Shown: positions 32,268 to 39,438 of the stretch, one piece after another
Position numbering within the stretch: the stretch's first letter is position 1
Layout: every line of letters starts with the position of its first letter
DNA from: JBFLYN01 sp040756655
GTDB lineage: Bacteria; Bacillota; Sulfobacillia; UBA8153
Assembly (NCBI GenBank): GCA_040756655.1
Contig: JBFLYN010000031.1
Coordinates: 1 to 39,990 of the forward strand
Direction of reading: 5' to 3'
Length of the DNA stretch: 39,990 bases
Translations under genes and position numbers: made by a program
The notes under the pieces: model-generated
What the model was told of the DNA's origin: nothing
Database searches by the model: none
Seen by the model: the letters and a program-made list of their open reading frames with translations, nothing else

Positions 32268-33305
32268 GTGAAACAGATGAAGGCCGTGGTCAAGCACGCA
32301 CCGGGGCCGGGGGCCGGGCTCACCGAGGTCAAGGTGCCCAGCCCGGGCCCGGGACAGATCCTCATCAAGGTCAAGGCGACTTCCATTTGCGGCAGCGACT
32401 ATCACATTTACACTTGGAACCGCTGGGCCCAAGAGCGCGTCAAACCGCCACTGGTGCTGGGACACGAGTTTGCCGGCCAGGTGGTGGAGACAGGACCCGG
32501 GGTGAGCATGGTTGGAGTGGGGGACTTGGTGTCCGCGGAGACCCACGTGGTCTGCGGCCGATGCTACCAGTGCCGGACGGGCAACGCCCACGCCTGTCAC
32601 GAAACGGCCATCCTGGGCGTGGATATGGACGGTACCTTCGCCGAGTATGTGGTCCTCCCGGAGGAGAATGCCTGGGTGAACCCCCCCGACCTCCCTCCAG
32701 AGGTTGCCTCGGTGCAGGAACCGTTCGGCAACGCCGTTCACACGGTACTGGCCGGTCCGGTGGCCGGGTGCACCGTGGCCGTGCTGGGCTGCGGGCCCAT
32801 CGGCCTCTGCGCCGTGGCCATCGCCAAAGCGTGCGGGGCGGCCCGGGTCTACGCCAGCGATATCAACCTCTACCGGTTGGATCTGGCCCGCACCATGGGC
32901 GCCGACGTCACCATCCGGGCCGACCAGGCAGACGTGGTGCGCTCCATCCTGGAGGACACCGGCGGTCACGGCGTCGACGTGGTACTGGAGATGTCCGGGG
33001 CGGTGCAGGTGGTGGCGGGTGCACTCAAGATGGTCCGGCGAGGCGGGCGGGTGTCGTTGCTAGGCATCCCCTCCCGCCCGGTTGAACTGGATCTGGCCGA
33101 AGACCTGGTCATGAAAGGGGTAACCGTGCAGGGCATCGCGGGGAGACGAATGTACGAGACCTGGTACCAGACCCGGGCTCTCCTCAGTTCCGGGCAGGTG
33201 GACATAGGTCCGCTCATCACCCACAAGTTCCGCCTGGAGGAGTTCGACCGTGGGATGGATCTCATGGGTTCAGGGGAATGTGGAAAAGTGGTCCTGTACC
33301 CCTGA
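32268..33305 (+). CDS. tdh: L-threonine 3-dehydrogenase (zinc-dependent)
   Basis: The 345-residue medium-chain dehydrogenase oxidises L-threonine to 2-amino-3-ketobutyrate with NAD+. Catalytic zinc ligands are in SICGSDYHIY and GHEFAG; a structural zinc site is C-x2-C-x2-C-x7-C in CGRCYQCRTGNAHAC. The Rossmann motif is LGCGPIGLCAVAIA. The order tdh-kbl, with 25 bases between, is the classical two-gene operon, which makes this assignment stronger than motifs alone would. The start is GTG 32268; the purine-rich GGGAG and AAAGGG run precedes it. Acts in the cytoplasm. Confidence 0.94.
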   Translation: MKQMKAVVKHAPGPGAGLTEVKVPSPGPGQILIKVKATSICGSDYHIYTWNRWAQERVKPPLVLGHEFAGQVVETGPGVSMVGVGDLVSAETHVVCGRCYQCRTGNAHACHETAILGVDMDGTFAEYVVLPEENAWVNPPDLPPEVASVQEPFGNAVHTVLAGPVAGCTVAVLGCGPIGLCAVAIAKACGAARVYASDINLYRLDLARTMGADVTIRADQADVVRSILEDTGGHGVDVVLEMSGAVQVVAGALKMVRRGGRVSLLGIPSRPVELDLAEDLVMKGVTVQGIAGRRMYETWYQTRALLSSGQVDIGPLITHKFRLEEFDRGMDLMGSGECGKVVLYP

Positions 33306-33330
33306 CTCCAGCATTTTGGGAGGATAAGTC

Positions 33331-34506
33331 ATGAAGAAACTCGACTTTCTCACCGGGGAAGTAACGGCCCTTAAAGAGCAGGGCCTATATAACATCATCC
33401 GGACCATATCGTCTCCCCAGGGTTCGTGGTTCGAGGTAGATGGCAAGCGGGTCCTCAACCTTTGTTCCAACAACTACCTGGGCTTTGCCAACCATCCCCG
33501 CCTGAAATCCGCGGCCAAAAGGGCCGTTGACGAGTTCGGGGTGGGGCCCGGAGCGGTGCGGACCATATCCGGCACCCAGACCCTCCACCTGGAGCTGGAA
33601 GATCGCCTGGCCTGCTTCAAGGGCACCGGTGCCACCATCCTGCTGCAGGCGGGTTTCACCGCCAACCTTGCCGTGATCCCCCTGCTGGTAGGGCCGGAGG
33701 ATGTGATCTTCTCCGACGAGCTCAACCATGCCAGCATCATCGATGGCTGCCGACTAAGCCGGGCCAAGATCGTGCGTTATGCCCACAACGACCCCTCAAG
33801 TCTACACCAACAGCTGCGGGAGCATGCTGATGTCCGCCGTAGGCTGGTGGTAACCGACGGGGTGTTCAGCATGGATGGGGACATTGCGCCCCTGCCCGAA
33901 CTGGTGAAAGTGGCACAGGAGTTTGACGCCATCACCATGGTGGACGACGCTCACGGTGAGGGGGTCATGGGCGACTCCGGCCGGGGCATAGTGGACCATT
34001 TTGGACTGGTGGGCCAGGTGGACGTGGAAGTGGGGACCCTGTCCAAGGCTTTCGGCGTCATGGGCGGATATGTGGCCGGCAGCCGGGAACTCATCGAATA
34101 CCTAAAGCAAAGGGGGAGACCCTTCCTGTTCTCCACCGGTCTTACCCCGGCGGACACCGGGGCGGCCCTGGAGGCCGTGAGGATCCTCCAAGAGAGCGAC
34201 GAACCAGTGCGCAGGCTTTGGGACAACACCAACTACTTCAAGGCGGGTTTGAGAGCCTTGGGCTTCGACACCGGGCAAAGCGTCACTCCCATCACCCCGG
34301 TGATGGTGGGAGATGCCCGTTTGGCCTCAGAGTTTAGCAAAAAGCTCTTTGAAGCCGGGGTATTTGCCCAGTCCATCGCCTTTCCCACCGTTCCCAGGGG
34401 CAAGGCTCGCATCCGGGTCATGAATTCGGCGGTTCACAGCCGGGAAGACCTGGACTTTGCACTGGATACCTTTCGGGCTACGGGACGGGAGCTGGGGTTG
34501 ATCTAG
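33331..34506 (+). CDS. kbl: Glycine C-acetyltransferase (2-amino-3-ketobutyrate CoA ligase)
   Basis: A 391-residue alpha-oxoamine synthase that splits 2-amino-3-ketobutyrate with CoA into glycine and acetyl-CoA, completing threonine breakdown with tdh. Motifs are LCSNNYLGFANHPRL, GPGAVRTISGTQTLHLELE, the cofactor site VDDAHGEG and the PLP lysine in GTLSKAFGVMGGY near residue 240. Length and motifs agree with KBL rather than BioF, and the tdh context supports this. GGGAGG seven bases before ATG 33331 fits. A GC-rich hairpin follows. Confidence 0.95.
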   Translation: MKKLDFLTGEVTALKEQGLYNIIRTISSPQGSWFEVDGKRVLNLCSNNYLGFANHPRLKSAAKRAVDEFGVGPGAVRTISGTQTLHLELEDRLACFKGTGATILLQAGFTANLAVIPLLVGPEDVIFSDELNHASIIDGCRLSRAKIVRYAHNDPSSLHQQLREHADVRRRLVVTDGVFSMDGDIAPLPELVKVAQEFDAITMVDDAHGEGVMGDSGRGIVDHFGLVGQVDVEVGTLSKAFGVMGGYVAGSRELIEYLKQRGRPFLFSTGLTPADTGAALEAVRILQESDEPVRRLWDNTNYFKAGLRALGFDTGQSVTPITPVMVGDARLASEFSKKLFEAGVFAQSIAFPTVPRGKARIRVMNSAVHSREDLDFALDTFRATGRELGLI

Positions 34507-34518
34507 ACCGGCAACCGG

Positions 34519-34559
34519 GCCGGCGGCTCCCTGGCCGGGAGTGCGCCGGCTTTGTCGTT
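34519..34559 (+). terminator. Terminator-like hairpin after kbl
   Basis: GCCGGCG (34519-34525) pairs with CGCCGGC (34544-34550), and CTCCC with GGGAG inside, around a five-base loop. TTTGTCGTT follows. Stem strength is high and the T-run moderate. The structure ends about 40 bases before the next gene's start. Confidence 0.65.
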
Positions 34560-34600
34560 GGGCAGGATTGGGCACACTGACCGTGGAAGGGATATCCAGT

Positions 34601-35368
34601 ATGTCTGGGACTGGCACGGCGACATGCCCTCGGGGGGATGGTGGGGCCATACTGCAGCTGAAGGAACGGCTTTTGGCCGTCATGGACTTGGTGCCCGAGT
34701 GCCGGGTGGCGGCGGACCTGGGCACAGGCGACGGCCGGCTGGCCGTGGCGCTGGTGAAGGCCGGTCGGGCCGCGCGGGTTATCGCTGCCGACCGGAAAGC
34801 AGGCCCGCTAGAGGTCGCGTACCAGCAGGCGCGGAAGGCAGCTGTCCATGACCGGGTTGAACTCAGGCTGGGCGACGGCCTGGAGGTCCTGGTGCCCGGG
34901 GAAGCTGAGGTCATCATCATCGCGGGCATCGGCGGCCAGACCATCGCGGGCATGCTGGAGAGGGGCAAGCAAGTGGCATGGCGCTGCCGCCGCCTGGTTG
35001 TGCAGCCGCTCAAGGACCCTTCCTGGGTGCGGCGGTGGTTGCGCCGGCACCGGCTGGGGACCGTCAGCGAGACCCTGGCCCTGGAGGCCGGCCGTTATTA
35101 CCACGTACTGGCTGCAGAACCCGGGACCGTGCCGGCCGCACTCGTGCCCGGGCTTGGTTTGCTCAATGACGAACTGGGCAGTCGGCTCATCACCAGCGGC
35201 CACCCGTTCCTGCCTAAGCTCATTGCCCAAAAACGTGCAGAATGCGAAAAGGTCCTGGCCAACCTAGAACGCGCCGGTGATACGGGTGGCGCCCGTCGTC
35301 GCTGGTGGGAAAGACGGAAGGCCAGGCTGGAGGAGGCCGAGCGATGCTGGCGACTGTCGGTTCGGTGA
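34601..35368 (+). CDS. trmK: tRNA (adenine-22-N1)-methyltransferase TrmK
   Basis: A 255-residue class I methyltransferase of the TrmK (YqfN) family that makes m1A22 in tRNA. SAM motif I reads VAADLGTGDGRLAVALVKAG, later DRKAGPLEVAYQQARKA, LRLGDGLEVL and IIIAGIGGQTIAGML, all in the order of the family. The C-terminal coiled region (WWERRKARLEEAERC) is usual. ATG 34601 with GGAAGGG nine bases upstream is preferred; the frame is open further up to 34541. It overlaps the Nif3-family gene by 25 bases, as in Bacillus, where yqfN precedes yqfO. Confidence 0.93.
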   Translation: MSGTGTATCPRGDGGAILQLKERLLAVMDLVPECRVAADLGTGDGRLAVALVKAGRAARVIAADRKAGPLEVAYQQARKAAVHDRVELRLGDGLEVLVPGEAEVIIIAGIGGQTIAGMLERGKQVAWRCRRLVVQPLKDPSWVRRWLRRHRLGTVSETLALEAGRYYHVLAAEPGTVPAALVPGLGLLNDELGSRLITSGHPFLPKLIAQKRAECEKVLANLERAGDTGGARRRWWERRKARLEEAERCWRLSVR

Positions 35369-36471
35369 TGGCTATCATGGAAGAATGGGCTCGGCCGGAT
35401 TATGCTGAGCCCTGGGATAACCCCGGTCTGGTCACGGGAGAGCCACAGGATGAGGCCGGTCACATCATCGTAGCCCTGGACCTTACCCTGGACCTCATCG
35501 AGGCGGCGCCGCCCGGCGCCATGGTGGTCTGCCACCACCCGCCCTTGTTCAAGGAGGTACGCACGCTTCGTTCCGACCGGCCCACCGGGAAGATTCTGGG
35601 AGGGGCCATACAGAAGCGAATGGCGGTGTACGCTGCCCACACCAACTTGGACCTGGCCCCGGGCGGCACGGCCGATGCCCTGGCCGGGCGGCTGGAGCTG
35701 GAGGACATGTCGCCGCTGGCCCCACTCAGGCCGGGCAGGTATTACAAGCTGGTGGTGTTTGTGCCCGCCGGGCACGAAGACGCTGTTCGCCATGCCCTGG
35801 CTGCAGCCGGGGCCGGGTGGATCGGCAACTACAGCCATTGTACCTTCCAGCTACCCGGGCAGGGCACTTTCATGCCCCGGGAAGGCACCGACCCGTTCAT
35901 CGGCAAGCCGGGAAAGCTGGAAAGAGTTGATGAGTTCCGTCTCGAGACCATTGTGCCCGACCACCGGGTCGAAGCGGTGGTGTCCGCCATGGTGAGTGCT
36001 CATCCCTACGAGGAAGTCGCCTACGACCTGTACCCACTGGAAAATCCCGGTCCGGGCCGGTCTTACGGCCGGGTGGGCCGGCCGAAAAGCCCGGCCAGCC
36101 TCCGGGAGTATGCCGAGTTCTGCCAAAAAGCCCTGGGTGTCGAAAGCGTGCGTTACCTGGGGCAGCCCCATGTCCCAGTTCGCCGGGTGGCGGTGGTGCC
36201 GGGAGCTGGAGGTGACTGGGCACTGGGCGCTCGCGCGGCCGGGGCGGACGTACTAGTGACCGGGGATGTGGGTCATCATGAAGCCGTCAGTGCCGCTATC
36301 ATGGGGATGGCGGTAATCGATGCGGGCCATCTGGCCACGGAATGGCCGGTGCTGGAAGTGGTGGCCGACCGCATCATGACCGGGACCAGGCAGGCGGGTC
36401 TGGTCACCAGTCTTGAAGTGTGGCCCGCCCGGCCGCTGTTCTTCACGGCAGGGGGAGGTGGCGCCAGTTGA
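35344..36471 (+). CDS. Nif3-like dinuclear metal center protein (YqfO type)
   Basis: A 375-residue Nif3/DUF34 family protein with the internal PII-like insertion found in YqfO-type members (about residues 135-235, containing LVVFVPAGHEDAV and HPYEEVAYDLYPLE). Metal ligands are visible in MVVCHHPPLFKE, AHTNLD, LVTGDVGHHEA and DAGHLATEWP. The family has been linked to tRNA modification, GTP cyclohydrolase-like folds and metal delivery, but its biochemical role is not settled. ATG 35344 follows GAGGAGG by about six bases and lies inside trmK. Its TGA overlaps the TTG start of the zinc-ribbon gene. Confidence 0.93.
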   Translation: MLATVGSVMAIMEEWARPDYAEPWDNPGLVTGEPQDEAGHIIVALDLTLDLIEAAPPGAMVVCHHPPLFKEVRTLRSDRPTGKILGGAIQKRMAVYAAHTNLDLAPGGTADALAGRLELEDMSPLAPLRPGRYYKLVVFVPAGHEDAVRHALAAAGAGWIGNYSHCTFQLPGQGTFMPREGTDPFIGKPGKLERVDEFRLETIVPDHRVEAVVSAMVSAHPYEEVAYDLYPLENPGPGRSYGRVGRPKSPASLREYAEFCQKALGVESVRYLGQPHVPVRRVAVVPGAGGDWALGARAAGADVLVTGDVGHHEAVSAAIMGMAVIDAGHLATEWPVLEVVADRIMTGTRQAGLVTSLEVWPARPLFFTAGGGGAS

Positions 36472-36845
36472 AACGCGCATTGACGACGCTGTACGACCTC
36501 CAGGAGGCAGAGTCCCGGCTGGCCGAACTAGACCAAACCCTGGCTTCCAGTGGTCGGGAGCCCGCCTGGGTCAGTGCATCGCTGCTGGAGGATAGGGAGG
36601 AGATGGCAAGGGAGGTGGCCACCGCCCTGGCCGGGGTGGAGGTCGGACTGCTGGCTGTTTACCGGGAAGTCCAGAAAAGGACCAGGCCGGCTGTGTCCCA
36701 GGTTCAGGATGGGATCTGCGGGAGATGTTACTACCACCTCCCGTCGGAGCTCCTGCGTCGTGTGCTGGCCGGGACCGGGGTGGTCAGATGTGACCACTGC
36801 CGCCGTATCCTGGTGTGGCCGGCGGCCTGGCGCCTGCAGCCGTAG
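36468..36845 (+). CDS. Short zinc-ribbon protein (COG1579-like)
   Basis: A 125-residue protein with an N-terminal helical part (LYDLQEAESRLAELDQTLA, about residues 8-26) and a C-terminal Cys4 zinc ribbon: Cys84, Cys87, Cys108, Cys111 in CGRC...CDHC. The order resembles COG1579 proteins, which have a long coiled coil before a zinc ribbon and are usually about 240 residues, so this version appears shortened. TTG 36468 is preferred: GGGGGAGGT lies about eight bases upstream, and its first bases overlap the Nif3 stop (TTGA). The position between Nif3 and RNase H is common in Firmicutes and suggests a role with nucleic acids. Confidence 0.8.
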   Translation: MKRALTTLYDLQEAESRLAELDQTLASSGREPAWVSASLLEDREEMAREVATALAGVEVGLLAVYREVQKRTRPAVSQVQDGICGRCYYHLPSELLRRVLAGTGVVRCDHCRRILVWPAAWRLQP

Positions 36846-36859
36846 AGAGGGGAGAGACC

Positions 36860-37294
36860 GTGCAGTACATCATCAACGTTGACGGCGCTTCCCGGGGCAA
36901 CCCCGGGCCGGCCGCAGCGGGCATTGTTCTGGAGCCGGAATCGGGCGACCGCCGCGAAATCGGGATTTACCTGGGGCAGGCCACCAACAACGTGGCCGAG
37001 TACGTGGGGGCCATCGTTGGTCTCAAGCTGGCCCTCAAGGCTGGCGCCACTCAAGTAGTGCTCAGATCCGACAGCGAGCTCCTGGTAAGGCAGATCAGCG
37101 GGCAATATGCGGTCAAGGCCGGGCATCTACGGGGGCTTTTCATGTCAGTCAAAGGCATGCTGGCGCAGTTTAGGGAATATTCCTGCGAGCATGTGCCCAG
37201 GGCCGAAAATAGCGCTGCTGATGCCCTGGCCAACGCGGCGCTCGACGCCGCGGCGGCCGTACCTAACCTGACCGAAGCCGGCCTGTTGTTCTAG
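36860..37294 (+). CDS. Ribonuclease HI family protein
   Basis: A 144-residue RNase HI-type nuclease, which cleaves RNA in RNA-DNA hybrids. The catalytic acidic residues are all present: Asp8 in INVDGASRGNPG, Glu47 in NNVAEY, Asp70 in LRSDSELLVRQ and Asp121 in SAADALAN. It is the short form, without the basic protrusion of the E. coli enzyme, as in YpeP-like and archaeal proteins. GTG 36860 is preceded by GAGGGGAG five bases upstream. It ends the trmK-nif3-zinc-ribbon operon and is followed by a long hairpin. Confidence 0.93.
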   Translation: MQYIINVDGASRGNPGPAAAGIVLEPESGDRREIGIYLGQATNNVAEYVGAIVGLKLALKAGATQVVLRSDSELLVRQISGQYAVKAGHLRGLFMSVKGMLAQFREYSCEHVPRAENSAADALANAALDAAAAVPNLTEAGLLF

Positions 37295-37312
37295 ATCCAG
37301 TTTCGCTTTCAC

Positions 37313-37367
37313 CCAGACCGGGGCGGCCAGGACCAGTCACAACGGTGTTCTGGCCGCAGCCGTCTGG
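37313..37367 (+). terminator. Long imperfect hairpin after the RNase H gene
   Basis: CCAGAC (37313-37318) pairs with GTCTGG (37362-37367), and GCGGCCAG (37323-37330) with CTGGCCGC (37350-37357), around a loop of about 19 bases. There is no T-run, so this may be a weak terminator or another structured element. Confidence 0.45.
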
Positions 37368-37392
37368 TGTCCCGGCAAGTCAAACAAATCCG

Positions 37393-37401
37393 TGTTATAA
37401 T
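37393..37401 (+). promoter_or_regulatory. Extended -10 promoter of the TPM-domain/lemA operon
   Basis: TGTTATAAT is an extended -10 box (TGn plus consensus TATAAT) 38 bases before ATG 37440. The -35 region (CGGCAA) is poor, as is common with extended -10 promoters. Confidence 0.65.
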
Positions 37402-37439
37402 ACGTATTATGGGTGTATCCTGTATCTGAGGTGCGAACC

Positions 37440-38375
37440 ATGAAACGCTCACAGAAAAGCTGGATATGCGCGTTGGCAGGCCTGGCCATGGTGGTGCTTC
37501 TGCCCACGTGGACGCTGGCACAAACCCAGTTGCCGGCGCACCGGGGCGCAGTCAACGATTACGCTGGGGTTTTGAATGCTGCCGAGCAACAACGCCTGGA
37601 GGCCATCAGTCGGGAGCTTCACGCCAAGACCACGGCAGCCCTGGTGGTAGCCATCGTGCCGACCCATGCCCCGGACAGCCTGGAAGACTATGCCACCAAG
37701 CTCTTCAGGCACTGGGGCATAGGTGAAAAGGGGAAGGACAACGGCGTCCTGATCCTTTTGGCCATGGAGGAGCGTTCCCTCAAGATCGAGGTAGGGTACG
37801 GGCTGGAGGATGTGATGACTGACGCCAGGTCCGGCCAGATCCGCGACTTGATGCTACCCCATTTCACCCAGGGTAACTTCGGCCGGGGACTGGAACAGGG
37901 TATGCGGGCCGCGGCGGTGGTCATCGCCGGCAAGTACAACGTGAGCCTGGAGAGCACAGGGGATTTCCGGGTCCGCGACCTCGATCCCAAGCCCGATTCT
38001 ACCCTGGTAATCATCGCAGTCGTCACCATACTGCTCTTGGCGGCTATGACCATAGGGAAACTAGCCTCAGGCCGGGCCAGGTGTCCCAAGTGCCGGGGCA
38101 GGATGCTGGTGACCGACCGGGTTATCCAGGTGGCCACTGCCAGTACCGGCGGGCTGGCCGTAAAGGTCTACAAGTGCACCAAGTGCGGGTTTACCTCTGA
38201 AGCCCAGTACCGCACGAACCGGGCAGCGACCATCGGCCCCGGCACGGTCTTCACCGGCGGGGGCCCCATGTGGGGCGGAGGTGCCCGCGGGTCGGGCCGG
38301 TCGTCCCCGGGGCGCGGTTTCGGCGGCTTTGGGGGCGGGAGAAGCGGTGGCGGCGGCGCCCGGGGCAAATGGTAA
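37440..38375 (+). CDS. TPM-domain membrane protein with zinc ribbon and Gly-rich tail
   Basis: A 311-residue secreted or membrane-anchored protein. Signal peptide MKRSQKSWICALAGLAMVVL with cleavage near TLAQT; the TPM (phosphatase/YgcG) domain spans about residues 40-180 (VNDYAGVLNAAEQQRLEAIS, HWGIGEKGKDNGVLILLAME, IEVGYGLEDVMTDA). A transmembrane helix follows near residue 185-205 (LVIIAVVTILLLAAMTIGKL). The C-terminal part has a Cys4 zinc ribbon (CPKCRGRM...KCTKCGF) and a glycine/serine/arginine-rich tail. Many YgcG proteins have only a Gly-rich tail, so the zinc ribbon is an addition. The LemA gene follows closely, a frequent pairing. Confidence 0.88.
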   Translation: MKRSQKSWICALAGLAMVVLLPTWTLAQTQLPAHRGAVNDYAGVLNAAEQQRLEAISRELHAKTTAALVVAIVPTHAPDSLEDYATKLFRHWGIGEKGKDNGVLILLAMEERSLKIEVGYGLEDVMTDARSGQIRDLMLPHFTQGNFGRGLEQGMRAAAVVIAGKYNVSLESTGDFRVRDLDPKPDSTLVIIAVVTILLLAAMTIGKLASGRARCPKCRGRMLVTDRVIQVATASTGGLAVKVYKCTKCGFTSEAQYRTNRAATIGPGTVFTGGGPMWGGGARGSGRSSPGRGFGGFGGGRSGGGGARGKW

Positions 38376-38414
38376 AGAGACAGACCATTACCTGGTTCAA
38401 CGGGAGGGATCAAC

Positions 38415-38981
38415 GTGAAGAAAGGCCTCATTGCTCTTGCGGTGGTTGTGGCCATCATCGTCATCATGATAGCCACGGTAGTGGGTACCTACAACCGGCT
38501 GGTTGCCCAGAACGAGGCCATTGACGGCCAGTGGGCACAGGTGGAAAACCAGCTGCAAAGGCGTTTTGACCTCATCCCAAACTTGGTGGAGACGGTCAAA
38601 GGATATGCTGCCCATGAAAGGCAGGCCATTGACTCAGTTACACAAGCCCGGGCCAAGCTGGGCGGCCAGCTTACCCCCGAACAGCGTATGGCAGCGGAGA
38701 ACGAATTGAGCGGGGCTTTATCGCGGCTTTTGGTGATCGTGGAAAACTATCCAAATCTCAAGGCGGATGCCAACTTCCGCACGCTAATGGACCAGCTGGA
38801 GGGCACCGAAAACCGCCTGGCCCAGGAACGCCGGATATTCAACGAACTGGTGAGGGACTTTAACGTCACGGTCAAGCGATTCCCCACGGTCCTTTTAGCC
38901 CGCATGTTCGGGTTTTTGGAGAGGACGTATTTCCAAGTCCCCGGGGAAGCAAAGACCGCGCCCAAGGTCACGTTTCCTTAA
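38415..38981 (+). CDS. lemA: LemA family protein
   Basis: The 188-residue protein has one N-terminal transmembrane helix (LIALAVVVAIIVIMIATVVG) followed by a long four-helix-bundle region with the LemA hallmark YNRLVAQNEAIDGQWAQVEN, then QLQRRFDLIPNLVETVKGYA and ENYPNLKADANFRTLMDQLE, and ends with a C-terminal FNELVRDFNVTVKRFPT motif. GTG 38415 follows GGGAGGG by six bases. LemA proteins sit at the membrane with the bundle outside; their role is not well defined. It is co-transcribed with the TPM-domain gene. Confidence 0.95.
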   Translation: MKKGLIALAVVVAIIVIMIATVVGTYNRLVAQNEAIDGQWAQVENQLQRRFDLIPNLVETVKGYAAHERQAIDSVTQARAKLGGQLTPEQRMAAENELSGALSRLLVIVENYPNLKADANFRTLMDQLEGTENRLAQERRIFNELVRDFNVTVKRFPTVLLARMFGFLERTYFQVPGEAKTAPKVTFP

Positions 38982-38987
38982 CCTGAT

Positions 38988-39016
38988 TTGACTTCCGCCC
39001 TTAGCCGGGGTATAAT
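38988..39016 (+). promoter_or_regulatory. Promoter of the RNase P RNA gene
   Basis: TTGACT (38988-38993), 17 bases of spacer, then TATAAT (39011-39016): a near-consensus housekeeping promoter. Transcription should begin near 39023, giving a precursor with about 20 extra bases before the first helix of the RNA. Confidence 0.85.
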
Positions 39017-39044
39017 CGCATCCTGAATTGACAATGGCATATGC

Positions 39045-39387
39045 GCGAGTAAACTGCACGGCCGCGGGCACAGGGACGAAAGGCTGTGCCTGAGGAAAGT
39101 CCGGGCTCCACAGGGCAAGGTGCTGGGTAACGCCCAGCGGGGGTGACCTCAGGGAAAGTGCCACAGAAACATACCGCCGCGCAAGCGGTAAGGGTGAAAA
39201 GGTGGTGTAAGAGACCACCGGCAGCCAGGCGACTGGCTGGCCAGGCAAACCCCACCTGGAGCAAGACCGAATAGGAGGGGCGTGAAGCTGCCCGCTGACC
39301 CCTCGGGTAGGTCGCAAGAGACGGCAGGTAACTGCCGCCCCAGATAGATGGCCGTCAACACAGAACCCGGCTTACAGGTTTACTCGC
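39045..39387 (+). ncRNA. rnpB: RNase P RNA (type A)
   Basis: The catalytic RNA of ribonuclease P, which trims the 5' ends of tRNA precursors. GAGGAAAGTCCGGGCTCC near 39103 and the ACAGAA...CCCGGCTTA region near 39360-39375 are the universal conserved core. GCGAGTAAAC (39045-39054) and GTTTACTCGC (39378-39387) form a perfect 10-bp P1 helix that defines the ends. The internal GTGCCACAGAAACATACCGC and GCAAGCGGTAAGGGTGAAA segments match the bacterial type A core. It has its own promoter and terminator. Confidence 0.96.
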
Positions 39388-39397
39388 CAACAGCTAA

Positions 39398-39430
39398 CCG
39401 CACCCGGTCTTCCACCGGGTGCGGTCTTTT
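39398..39430 (+). terminator. Rho-independent terminator of rnpB
   Basis: CCGCACCCGG (39398-39407) and CCGGGTGCGG (39415-39424) form a perfect 10-bp stem around TCTTCCA, followed directly by TCTTTT. This is a textbook terminator, 11 bases after the P1 helix. The second IS element starts nine bases further on. Confidence 0.92.
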
Positions 39431-39438
39431 GCGACGAG

